Source: an uncultured Clostridia bacterium
GTDB taxonomy: Bacteria > Bacillota > Clostridia > RUG12999
DNA: 64,000 nt
Direction of reading: 5' to 3'
Assembly (NCBI GenBank): GCA_934792465.1
Contig: CAKVOK010000007.1
Location: 22,795 to 86,794, forward strand
The translations under genes were made by a program, and so were the position numbers. Positions 10,055-19,177 of the stretch are shown piece after piece (position 1 is the first letter of the stretch; every line of letters begins with the position of its first letter). The notes under the pieces were generated by a model. That model did not search any database and had not been told where the DNA came from. It saw only the letters and a program-made list of their open reading frames with translations.

Positions 10055-10879
10055 ATGAAAAAAAAGACCGGCATAAGTCAAATTGCCATAAATATTGCAT
10101 TGTGCTTTATTGTTGTGCTGCTGTTTATACCGTTTGCAATAATGATAATAACATCGCTTAAAGATGAAATGCAGATTGCGGTAAACTTTTTCGGATTGCC
10201 CAAACCGGCGGTATGGGCAAACTATCCCAAAGCATTTTCCATGATTAAAGGGTATTTTGTCAATTCGTTTATAGTAACGGGATGCACTGTTGCGGGGATT
10301 GTCGCCGTAGCGGTACCGGCAGGATATGTATTTGCAAAATTTAAGTTTAAGGGTAAAGAAATTTTATATTATATAATTTTGGCATTTACCCTCATACCGT
10401 CGGGAATGCTGCTTGTTCCGCTGTATATAAATATAGTAAGTCTGCATCTGGGGAATACGCATCTCGGCGTAATACTGCCGAACATAGCCGGCGGAAGCGT
10501 TATGGCAATATTATTGAGCCGCGGCTTTTTCGAAGAAATAAGCGACACTATTTTTGAATCGGCGAAAATAGACGGAGCAAGAGAAACTCAGGTTATAGTG
10601 AAAATGCTGATACCTCTCTCCAAACCGATAGTGGGAACGCTCTGCGTTTATTATTTCTTTACGAACTTCAATCAGTTTATGCTTCCGTATATTGTGCTTA
10701 CATCGGATAAGTTGAAAACAATACCTATAGGACTTGCAAAGCTGGCAGGGCAGTACGGAATAAACTTCGGATTGCAGATGGCGGGATATTCGATAACGGC
10801 AGTGCCGCTTATGATTCTTTTCCTTTGCACATCAAAGCTGTATGTAAAAGGTATTACAAGCGGAGCGGTTAAAGGATAG
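10055..10879 (+). CDS. Sugar ABC transporter permease (MalG/UgpE type)
   Basis: This 274-residue second permease of the same importer has about six membrane helices. It carries the EAA-loop sequence ESAKIDGARETQVIVKMLIP (about 168-187) and the usual short family C-terminus, SKLYVKGITSGAVKG. The ATG at 10055 follows GAGGAGG at good spacing. The gene starts 12 bases after its partner, so they form one transcription unit. Substrate is unknown; the neighbouring beta-mannosidase and GH42-like enzymes suggest a manno- or galacto-configured oligosaccharide. Confidence 0.93.
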   Translation: MKKKTGISQIAINIALCFIVVLLFIPFAIMIITSLKDEMQIAVNFFGLPKPAVWANYPKAFSMIKGYFVNSFIVTGCTVAGIVAVAVPAGYVFAKFKFKGKEILYYIILAFTLIPSGMLLVPLYINIVSLHLGNTHLGVILPNIAGGSVMAILLSRGFFEEISDTIFESAKIDGARETQVIVKMLIPLSKPIVGTLCVYYFFTNFNQFMLPYIVLTSDKLKTIPIGLAKLAGQYGINFGLQMAGYSITAVPLMILFLCTSKLYVKGITSGAVKG

Positions 10880-10907
10880 CCGAAATCGGAAGAAAGGATA
10901 TTGATAT

Positions 10908-12557
10908 ATGAAGCGATTGGAAAAAAGTATATATGCGGCGGTATGTTTTCTGATGTGCCTGTGCATATCGGGATATGCTTACGATGTGTTTACAACGGTT
11001 GAATCTGCGGACGGCTCGGTGAAAAGATTTTTGAATATAAGTGCCGACGACATAAATGCCGAAAACGTTAATGTTGAAATAATAAATGCCGGAAAAACCC
11101 TTGAGGATATATGTGCGGGAAACGAAAGGGAAGTTCTCGGTCATGTAAAGACATTGGCGGCAGACGAAAACGGCAGAGTTTTTTATAAATTTCGCATGAC
11201 GGGGGAGAGCGGAGAATATACGGTTCGTATAAAAGAACAGGGAAAAAGCGATATCTTTGAAACTACCGTTAAAACGGTGAACGATGAGGAAACCGAAAAG
11301 TTCTTCGAGGAGCTTAAAAATGTAAACGATAAAAGCGGAATGCAGTCGTTGATTACGAAATCGGAGGCTTTTTTAGATATGCTGCACGATGCGGATATAA
11401 GGGATATCAATGCGGTATGCGAGGCGCTTGCCGGGGATTTGCCGTATACGGATGCGGAAAGGTTTTCGGAAAAATATAAAGAGGCTGTAATCATTGATGA
11501 AATCCGCAGCTTAAACACCGTTTCGGAGCTTAAAGAGGCGCTTGAAATTTATAAAAATATTGTCGGTGCGGCGGAATCACCTGTTTATGACCTGTATTCG
11601 GAGAATGAAGAAAAGGTTTTGAAAGATATGCTGAACGGCAAGTATATTGATAAAAAAACGTTCATGGAATGTCTGAACGAAAAATCGGTTATTTGTGCCA
11701 TGGAATCGGCGCAAAGCCCGGCACAGGCATATGAAATTCTGAAAAATGATTATTTAAAGACAGATTTCAAGACGTATGATAAGCTCAGAAACAAGGCGGC
11801 GGCAACTTCGGCGGTTAAAGGGAAGCGTTTCGGCGATATTAAGAGTATGCTGAATGCGTTTTACGATGCCGCAGAGGCTCAGCGCAGAGCCGAAACGGAC
11901 AGTTCGGCGGGAGGCTCGGCATCTTCGGGAAAAGGCGGCGGAGGCGGAAGCGTCGTAAAATCGGATGCTGCCGTGAATATACCGATGCCGGCACAAACAA
12001 AAACCGAAACAATTATTTTTAAAGACCTCGGCGACGCGATATGGGCAAGAGAGAGTATAGCCTATCTGGCAGACAAAAAGATTATAAACGGATACGAAAA
12101 CGGAAATTTCGAACCGAACAAAAACATTACAAGAGAAGAATTTGCAAAAATGTGCGTTACGGCGTTCGGAATAGGAAGCGGAAACAAGAATGCGGAATTT
12201 ACGGATGTTGATAAAAACGCATGGTACGGCAGATATGTCGGCATACTCGGGTCTGCCGGAATAGTTAACGGATATGAAGACGGAAGCTTCGGAGTCGGCA
12301 GGGATATAACACGTGAAGAAGCGGCGGTAACGATAAACCGAATTTTGAATGCTTCGGAGAAAGATTACGAACAGATTGAAACTGCGGATTTTAAAGATGA
12401 AGACGATATAGACGAATACGCAAAGCAATCTGTGAACGAACTGAAAAAACGTGGAATTGTCTGCGGAAACAGCGACAATATGTTTTTGCCGCACAACTGC
12501 CTGACAAGAGCGGAATGCGCACAGATGATATACGGTGCTTTGAAGAAGGGGGTGTGA
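10908..12557 (+). CDS. SLH-domain surface protein, pair member A1
   Basis: This 549-residue secreted protein has a signal peptide (about 1-24) and an N-terminal beta domain (about 25-125). A helical, charged middle region (about 125-325) is followed by a Gly/Ser-rich linker (about 334-350) and three C-terminal SLH repeats (about 365-549, for example ITREEFAKMCVTAFG and LTRAECAQMIYGAL). I recognise no catalytic motif. The layout (beta domain, helical region, flexible linker, wall anchor) is that of a surface scaffold or binding protein. It is followed after 5 bases by B1 and has the same architecture as the 33608 protein, which is followed by its own B homologue. Function is unknown; a role in presenting polysaccharide to the importer is inference from the repeated context. 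Confidence 0.85.
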   Translation: MKRLEKSIYAAVCFLMCLCISGYAYDVFTTVESADGSVKRFLNISADDINAENVNVEIINAGKTLEDICAGNEREVLGHVKTLAADENGRVFYKFRMTGESGEYTVRIKEQGKSDIFETTVKTVNDEETEKFFEELKNVNDKSGMQSLITKSEAFLDMLHDADIRDINAVCEALAGDLPYTDAERFSEKYKEAVIIDEIRSLNTVSELKEALEIYKNIVGAAESPVYDLYSENEEKVLKDMLNGKYIDKKTFMECLNEKSVICAMESAQSPAQAYEILKNDYLKTDFKTYDKLRNKAAATSAVKGKRFGDIKSMLNAFYDAAEAQRRAETDSSAGGSASSGKGGGGGSVVKSDAAVNIPMPAQTKTETIIFKDLGDAIWARESIAYLADKKIINGYENGNFEPNKNITREEFAKMCVTAFGIGSGNKNAEFTDVDKNAWYGRYVGILGSAGIVNGYEDGSFGVGRDITREEAAVTINRILNASEKDYEQIETADFKDEDDIDEYAKQSVNELKKRGIVCGNSDNMFLPHNCLTRAECAQMIYGALKKGV

Positions 12558-12562
12558 ATTGA

Positions 12563-15142
12563 ATGAGAAAAATATGTGTGCTGCTTGTAATGTGTCTGAT
12601 GTGCGGCTGCTTCGCCCACACGGCAGCGGCAGCTTCCGCCGACGGCAATGATGAATATGCATATGAGGTTTTGAAAAGCCTCGGTTTTGTCGATAAGATA
12701 GGATATACGGAAGATACGCTCGGATATGAGGTGACGAATGCCGAGATGGCATATGTACTCGCAAGGTTCATAGGAATACCGGACGGGAAGATAAAAACAA
12801 CGATGTTTGCGGACGTAAAACCCGATTCTTATGCCGCAGCGGAGATAAACGCTCTTGCAAAACGCGGCTATATACGCGGCACCGGAATGAAGTTTTATCC
12901 AGAAGAAAGTGCCGATATAATACAGGCAATAAGGGCAATTACGGCAATCGAAAATCTTGATGCGGGGCTTACATACGAGAGCAGCGATGCGAATTATTTG
13001 TCCGTTGCGGCGCAGAATAAGATTTTCGACGGACTGAATCTTTCAAAAAAGGAATTTACAAGAAAAGATTTTTTGCGGATGATTTACAATACGCTTGAGG
13101 CGAAGGTTTATAAAAGGACGGCTTACGGCAATACGTATTCTTATGAACGAAAAAACGAATATACGGTTTTGCACGAATTTTTTGACGCTTATAAGGGAAA
13201 AGGCATATTGGAATCAAACGACAGGACGTCGCTTGTAACGTATACGGCTGTCGGGAAAAACAAAGTTGAGATAAACGGAGAAACATATCTGTGCGGAAAA
13301 GTCAGGGCAGAGGAATGTATAGGAAGAAACGTTGTATTCTATTACAGAGAAAATGCGGACGGCGATAACGAGCTGTTATATTTAAGACCGGACGGCAACG
13401 AAGAATGTGCGCTAAGATATGACGAAATTGTAAAGTATGAGAACAACTGCTACGAATATGAAACGGAAAACGGAAAAACAAAGAAAGCAAGGCTTTCGGA
13501 TAGGTTTGTATTCGTATATAACGGAATTGCGGAGGATAATTATATAAATGCGGATTTAATACCGAATTACGGTAAAATCGTATTGACAGATAACGATTCC
13601 GACGGATTTTATGATGTTGTTTTCGTCTATGATTACAAAGAAATTGTCGTTGACAGCGTAAACGGTACAACCGACATGATTTATGATAAATTCGAAAGTG
13701 AACCGGTGAAGTTTGATGATGCCGACCAAAATAACACGATAAAAAATACGGACGGAGAAGAGCTGCTCGCTTTTGAACTCAAAGAATGGGATGTTCTGGA
13801 GGTGCTCGAAAGCAAAAACGGAAAGTATATTGATATAACGCTTTTGAATGAAGTGATTTACGGGCAGATTACCGGAAAGGAAAATGACGGCAAATATACG
13901 TATGTATGCGTGGATGATATAAAATATAAGCTTTCCGATTATGCTTTAAAGACAAGTCAAAAATATATCATGGGTGAATATGCATATTTTTATTTAAATG
14001 CAAATGACGAAATAGTTGCCGAAAATCGGAAAAAAGGCGGAGATTACAGATGCGGCGTTTTGGTTGAAGTGAGAGAGATAACGGAGAAAATCGATACGAA
14101 TTGTGTGCTGAAAGTGTTTGACGAATCGGGGAAAACAGTAAAAATGAAATGTCGGAAAAATATAAAGCTTGACGGCAAAATATACAAAAACCTCGATAAG
14201 TTTTATACGGAGATAAATAATATATTTGACGGCAAGTTTCAGCTTATAAGGTATAAAACCGATGATACCGACACTCTGACGAACATCGATACGCTGAAAG
14301 TAAATGAGGAAGAAGACAAGTCGATATGCGCAAGAATGGGGAAAAGCATAGATGGAATCTACAGTGCCGGACGCAACTTTGACGGAAAAATCCAACTCGA
14401 TGAGGATACAAAGGTGTTTGTCGTACCGGAAGACGGCAATACGGACGAGGACTATTTCAAAAAGGATTCGATAATGTATTTCAGTACGGACAAGACGTAT
14501 AAAAATATTTTCCCGGTATATCTCGGAAACGATTCGCTCAGTGCATATGCGCTGATTGTAAGGAGGGATACGGACAGCACAACATACAACAGCGATAACA
14601 GCGTTGTCGTATCGAAAATTGTACCATGTATCAACAGCGACGGCGATTCCGTTGAAAAGCTTTACGGATACGGCGCATTAAAGAATAATTATAAGAAGCA
14701 GAGTACCGTTGAACTTTTAACGGCGGAGGACGGAGTGCTTTCAAACCTTGATGTTCATGCCGGAGACATTATAAGATACGAGGTAAACGAAAAGAATGAA
14801 ATAGTATCCGCGGTTTTGGATATGTGCTGCAAAACAATGAAAGGGGACGCCGTTAAAGATATTACAACCGATTTCAGGGCGCTGTACCGCATTACGGTGG
14901 GGAATGTTTACGAAAGAAACGGTCATGTGATTTCGCTTAAAGCCGGGAACGGCGGATTTGAAGATATGGAATATCACGATCTCAACAGATATGCGCTGTT
15001 TTGTTTTGATACCAAGACGGAAAAGTTCAAAAAAATTCAAGACAGCGATGTGTGCGGATTGAAGGCAAACGGCACGGGAAGCCTTATTGCCGTTGTATCA
15101 TCGAGCGGATACCCAAGATACGCCGTTGTTTATATAAAATAA
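12563..15142 (+). CDS. SLH-domain surface protein, pair member B1
   Basis: This 859-residue secreted protein has a signal peptide (about 1-24). Degenerate SLH repeats sit at the N-terminus (about 30-180; FADVKPDSYAAAEINALAKR is typical), and a long region predicted as beta-rich fills the remainder. Residues about 342-351 read TDNDSDGFYD, a DxDxDGxxxD-type calcium loop, and the B2 protein at 35425 has a similar loop at nearly the same position. No catalytic motif was recognised. The ATG at 12563 lies after AAGGGGGTG, 5 bases beyond the A1 stop, so A1 and B1 are probably co-translated. SLH repeats are N-terminal here and C-terminal in A1, so the two would attach to the wall by opposite ends. 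Confidence 0.82.
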   Translation: MRKICVLLVMCLMCGCFAHTAAAASADGNDEYAYEVLKSLGFVDKIGYTEDTLGYEVTNAEMAYVLARFIGIPDGKIKTTMFADVKPDSYAAAEINALAKRGYIRGTGMKFYPEESADIIQAIRAITAIENLDAGLTYESSDANYLSVAAQNKIFDGLNLSKKEFTRKDFLRMIYNTLEAKVYKRTAYGNTYSYERKNEYTVLHEFFDAYKGKGILESNDRTSLVTYTAVGKNKVEINGETYLCGKVRAEECIGRNVVFYYRENADGDNELLYLRPDGNEECALRYDEIVKYENNCYEYETENGKTKKARLSDRFVFVYNGIAEDNYINADLIPNYGKIVLTDNDSDGFYDVVFVYDYKEIVVDSVNGTTDMIYDKFESEPVKFDDADQNNTIKNTDGEELLAFELKEWDVLEVLESKNGKYIDITLLNEVIYGQITGKENDGKYTYVCVDDIKYKLSDYALKTSQKYIMGEYAYFYLNANDEIVAENRKKGGDYRCGVLVEVREITEKIDTNCVLKVFDESGKTVKMKCRKNIKLDGKIYKNLDKFYTEINNIFDGKFQLIRYKTDDTDTLTNIDTLKVNEEEDKSICARMGKSIDGIYSAGRNFDGKIQLDEDTKVFVVPEDGNTDEDYFKKDSIMYFSTDKTYKNIFPVYLGNDSLSAYALIVRRDTDSTTYNSDNSVVVSKIVPCINSDGDSVEKLYGYGALKNNYKKQSTVELLTAEDGVLSNLDVHAGDIIRYEVNEKNEIVSAVLDMCCKTMKGDAVKDITTDFRALYRITVGNVYERNGHVISLKAGNGGFEDMEYHDLNRYALFCFDTKTEKFKKIQDSDVCGLKANGTGSLIAVVSSSGYPRYAVVYIK

Positions 15143-15187
15143 GCTATGGCGGAATTAAAATAAATTTATAAAAAGGAGCGGTAAAAA

Positions 15188-16654
15188 ATGAAAAAAATTA
15201 TCAGTATTATGCTCTGCGCAGCTATGACGATGTGTATGCTGGGCGGCTGCGGAGAAAAGGAAAAGACGGAAAGCGGCAAGGTGTCCGAAAACAGTATTGT
15301 TTCAAAACCGACAACCATAACGTTTTCGTTTTGGGAAGCAGGTGTGGAACAGGAACAGGAAAAGGCGCTTACAAAGATTATCGAGAAGTATAAAGAGGTG
15401 CAGCCCGATATTACGGTAGAACTTTTAAGTCAGCCGAATTCCGGATATCAGGAATGGCTTAAATCTATGTTTTTGTCCAAGAGCGCACCGAATATAATCT
15501 CGAATCACAGCGGTCTTACGGCAATCAATTATAAAGACGGATATATAGAAAATATAAGTAAAAACTTTAACGAGCCGTCACCCTACGGCGACGGAAAAAC
15601 ATTGTGGAAAGACGATTTCCAGGACGGAAAAATAGCTTCGGCACACAACTATAAATATGACGCCCAATTTGCGGTTCCGTATTTCGGCATGGGTTTGGCA
15701 TATTATTATAATAAAGATATTTACGAAAAACTCGGACTTAAAGTCCCGAAAACATGGAACGAATTTATGAGCAACTGTGCGGCTTGCGAAAAAGCCGGAT
15801 ATAAGCCTATTTCGCTTATGCTCATGAAAGAAGCCGCTCTCAGCTGGATGGAACAGTATGTCGGAACGGGTCTTTTCGCCAAGAAATACTTGCTTGATAC
15901 AAGGATAAACGTAAACAAGGACGGTTATATATCGCCTGAGGAATGGGCAAAAGCGATTGACGACGGCTATCTCGATATAACAAAGGGAGAGGACAGAGAG
16001 CTTCTTGAACAGTATATTGATATTCTGCATCAATACGCAAAATACTGCCCGGGCGCATCGGGACTTGATGAAGCAGGTGCAAAATCCGAATTTTTGGCGG
16101 GAAAATCGGCTCATATTATGAGCGGAAGCTGGGATTTGCAGGCGTTTTTAAATTATAAAGGTCAGAATATAGGTGCGTTCCCGTTCCCGAAATTTACAAC
16201 GGAAAACGGAAAATATGCGGGAGATAACTACGGCGTTGACATGGTGCAGGTGCTTTCCGTAAGCAAAACAAAGGATGATGATAAGAGAAAGGCGGCAATT
16301 GATTTTGTGCAGTTCTTAACATCAAAAGACATAAATCAGATATTTATGAAGGATACATATTCGATACCTACGATAAAGGGAATAAGCGTATCGAAAGATT
16401 TTGCCGCATTTACAAAATATTCGGCACCTATGCTCCAGCTTTATTCGTTCAGCTCCGATACAAACGAGTGGTCGCTTAATGAGGTGAGCAATCAGGCGCT
16501 TATGGGCAAGAAAATCGACCTTGACAAAATTTCCGGAGAATTGGTAAAATCGCTTAATGAAAGAAGTGCAACGATAAAGAAAAATTCGGATATAGGTCCT
16601 CAAAACAATTACGGATTCGACAATATGGTTACAATGGGGAAAATGCCTGAATGA
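15188..16654 (+). CDS. ABC transporter carbohydrate-binding lipoprotein
   Basis: This 488-residue extracellular solute-binding protein (family 1) has a lipoprotein signal peptide with lipobox LGGC, so Cys21 would be lipidated. The fold signature includes FSFWEAGVEQEQEKALTKII and the late SGSWDLQAFLNY strand. It is likely the receptor for the permeases at 9131 and 10055, although the A1/B1 pair lies between them. AAAAGGAG precedes the ATG. The stop overlaps the start of the beta-mannosidase gene (ATGA), coupling binding protein and cytoplasmic hydrolase. Confidence 0.95.
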   Translation: MKKIISIMLCAAMTMCMLGGCGEKEKTESGKVSENSIVSKPTTITFSFWEAGVEQEQEKALTKIIEKYKEVQPDITVELLSQPNSGYQEWLKSMFLSKSAPNIISNHSGLTAINYKDGYIENISKNFNEPSPYGDGKTLWKDDFQDGKIASAHNYKYDAQFAVPYFGMGLAYYYNKDIYEKLGLKVPKTWNEFMSNCAACEKAGYKPISLMLMKEAALSWMEQYVGTGLFAKKYLLDTRINVNKDGYISPEEWAKAIDDGYLDITKGEDRELLEQYIDILHQYAKYCPGASGLDEAGAKSEFLAGKSAHIMSGSWDLQAFLNYKGQNIGAFPFPKFTTENGKYAGDNYGVDMVQVLSVSKTKDDDKRKAAIDFVQFLTSKDINQIFMKDTYSIPTIKGISVSKDFAAFTKYSAPMLQLYSFSSDTNEWSLNEVSNQALMGKKIDLDKISGELVKSLNERSATIKKNSDIGPQNNYGFDNMVTMGKMPE

Positions 16655-19083
16655 TGAAGAAAATAAAGCTTGAAAACTGGTTTTTGAATTACAGAGCACA
16701 TAAGGGACTTGCGGCAAAAGTCCCTTGCTCGCTGTATTCGGTGTTGCTCGAAAACGGACTTATGAAAGACCCGTTTTTCGGTGACAATGAAGCGGAAGCA
16801 TATAAAATGTCGGAATATCCGTGCGAATTTTATACGCAATTCGATGCGGGAAAAGAAATAACGGATAAGAAAAAAATATTTTTAAGATTTAACGGACTGG
16901 ATACTGTATGCAGGGTGTTTTTAAACGGTGTTGAGATAGGATTTGCCGACAATATGCACAGAACATATGAGATTTCGGTGAAAGACGTTTTAAAAGAAAA
17001 TGAAAACACATTAAGAGTGATATTTGAATCGCCGACAAAGTATGCGGAAAAGATGCATAAAAAGCGTAAGGTATGGTCGGTGGAATCGGTTGATGATGGA
17101 GCGTCGCAGATGAGAAAAGCGCTCTTTATGTTTGGCTGGGATTGGGGACCGAAGCTCCCCGACATGGGGATATTCAGAGATGCCGAACTGATAGCGTACG
17201 ATGATTTATATTTGCGTGATATAAATATAGAGCAAAGGCATTTTGAAAATAAAACCGAGATTAGCGTATCTCTTGAGGGTGACGGCGAATTTAAAGACTC
17301 CGAACTCAGCATAATCTGCGGTGATTATAAAAAAGAATGTGTATTCGGCGGAAGAAATATTACCGCGGAAATCGAGAATCCGAAGCTTTGGTGGCCGAAC
17401 GGATACGGAGAACAGCCGCTTTATGATATTACCGTTAAAACACAAGGCGGTGAAGTTACAAAGAAAATCGGACTGAGAACGCTTACCGTAAGCACGGAAA
17501 AGGATAAATACGGAGAAGAATTTTGCTTTGTTGTGAATAAAACAAAGATTTTTTCCATGGGTGCAAATTATGTTCCGTGCGACAGCCTTTTGCCGAGAAT
17601 AACCCCGGAAAGAATGAAAAGTGTATTGCTTGATTGCAAAAATGCCAATTTTAATACGGTGAGAGTTTGGGGCGGCGGATATTATCAAAACGATGAGTTT
17701 TACAATATATGCGATGAACTCGGACTTATAGTATGGCAGGATTTTATGTTTGCGTGCATAAATGTGTATTTGAGAGATTCTTTTGAAAAAAGCATTATTG
17801 CGGAAGCAACGGAAAATATAAAACGGCTGCGGCATCATGCGTGCATAGGGCTTTTTTGCGGTAATAATGAAATGGAATTCGGAATACTTAACTGGGGAAT
17901 AGACGATTCGCTTCAGGTTAAAAACGATTATATAAGATTATATGAACATATTTTGCCGGATTTATGCGAAAAGTATGCGCCTTATATATTTTATTGGCCG
18001 TCCTCGCCGTCCTCGGGCGGCGGATTCGACAAGCCGGATGATGAGAATCGCGGCGATACGCATTATTGGGACGTTTGGTTTGGTTCGGTGCCGTACGAGG
18101 ATTATAAGAAACACTGTTTTCGGTTTTGCTCGGAGTTTGGTTTTGAATCATATCCGAATATGAAAACGTTGGGAGCGGTAACCGCCGAAGAAAATCCGAA
18201 TCCTTTTTCGAGGGCGTTGGATAATCATCAAAAATGCAATAAAGGCAATGCGTTGATTCTTACGTATTGCTCACAGAGGTATCTGTATCCCATGAGTCTT
18301 GAAATGCTTGTTTATGCTTCTCAGCTTGTGCAGGCGGAGGCGATTAAATACGGTGTTGAGCATTTCAGACGAAACCGCGGACGCTGCATGGGCGCGCTGT
18401 ATTGGCAGCTCAATGATTGCTGGCCGGTTGCTTCGTGGTCATCGGTTGATTATTACGGAAGATGGAAGGCGCTTCACTATTTTGCGAAAAACTTTTATGC
18501 TCCGGTGCTTCTTTCCGCCGATACGGAGGATAAAAGTGTAATGTTTAATATATCGAACGAAACGAGAGGCGAGTTTCGCGGCAGGCTTGTATACAGCATA
18601 AACGATAACGGGAATAATAAAATTTTTGAAAAGTCCCGTGACGTTGAGGTATTGCCGCTTTGCGCAAAAAATATTGTTCAAATTGATTTTTCCGAATGGA
18701 TTTCGGGATATGAAACTTGCAGATATCTCGAAATGAATCTGTATGACGAAAACGGAATAAGGGTTTCGGGGCAGACCGTGCTTTTTACAAAACCTAAGTA
18801 TTTTGATTTTCTGAAACCGAAAATCAGTGTTGATATAAAAAACCGGGGGGATATTGCGGAAATAGAAATTTTGTCGGACGTTTTCTTAAAGAATGCCGAG
18901 GTGGATTTTGAAGGCATTGATATAACGCCGAACGATAATTTTACGGATATTACGGGAAAGATAACGCTTTGCTGCAAAACGCCGGTATCGTGCGGGGAAT
19001 TGCTGAAGCGTATAAGAATAAAATCCGTTTATGATATCGGAAACGGCGGGCACGTTTGTGTTGACAATGGCATTGTAAAATGA
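16651..19083 (+). CDS. Beta-mannosidase, glycoside hydrolase family 2
   Basis: This 810-residue protein has no signal peptide and is probably cytoplasmic. It releases mannose from the non-reducing end of beta-mannosides. It shows the GH2 order: N-terminal jelly-roll (about 20-170, with the beta-mannosidase phrase MFGWDWGPKLPDMGIF), Ig-like domain, TIM barrel (about 270-610) and C-terminal beta domains. Catalytic residues fit the family: Glu407 in GNNE as acid/base and Glu495 in SEFGFES as nucleophile. Length is close to the family norm. ATG 16651 or 16654 could start it, both overlapping the upstream stop. A consensus promoter for the next operon lies in its last codons. Confidence 0.93.
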   Translation: MMKKIKLENWFLNYRAHKGLAAKVPCSLYSVLLENGLMKDPFFGDNEAEAYKMSEYPCEFYTQFDAGKEITDKKKIFLRFNGLDTVCRVFLNGVEIGFADNMHRTYEISVKDVLKENENTLRVIFESPTKYAEKMHKKRKVWSVESVDDGASQMRKALFMFGWDWGPKLPDMGIFRDAELIAYDDLYLRDINIEQRHFENKTEISVSLEGDGEFKDSELSIICGDYKKECVFGGRNITAEIENPKLWWPNGYGEQPLYDITVKTQGGEVTKKIGLRTLTVSTEKDKYGEEFCFVVNKTKIFSMGANYVPCDSLLPRITPERMKSVLLDCKNANFNTVRVWGGGYYQNDEFYNICDELGLIVWQDFMFACINVYLRDSFEKSIIAEATENIKRLRHHACIGLFCGNNEMEFGILNWGIDDSLQVKNDYIRLYEHILPDLCEKYAPYIFYWPSSPSSGGGFDKPDDENRGDTHYWDVWFGSVPYEDYKKHCFRFCSEFGFESYPNMKTLGAVTAEENPNPFSRALDNHQKCNKGNALILTYCSQRYLYPMSLEMLVYASQLVQAEAIKYGVEHFRRNRGRCMGALYWQLNDCWPVASWSSVDYYGRWKALHYFAKNFYAPVLLSADTEDKSVMFNISNETRGEFRGRLVYSINDNGNNKIFEKSRDVEVLPLCAKNIVQIDFSEWISGYETCRYLEMNLYDENGIRVSGQTVLFTKPKYFDFLKPKISVDIKNRGDIAEIEILSDVFLKNAEVDFEGIDITPNDNFTDITGKITLCCKTPVSCGELLKRIRIKSVYDIGNGGHVCVDNGIVK

Positions 19084-19089
19084 TATAAT
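19061..19089 (+). promoter_or_regulatory. Consensus promoter for the two-component system
   Basis: TTGACA (19061-19066) and TATAAT (19084-19089) are separated by exactly 17 bases. The -35 box and most of the spacer are inside the beta-mannosidase coding sequence. Transcription would start near 19096, giving a leader of about 80 bases before the histidine kinase TTG. A perfect consensus suggests strong, largely constitutive expression of the sensor. Confidence 0.85.
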
Positions 19090-19177
19090 AAAAACAGTTA
19101 TTTTTATTGTTGCTGTTCTAATGAGTATAGACTGCCCGAGCAGTGTTTGATTATTATGCCGAAAAGGATGAATTATA

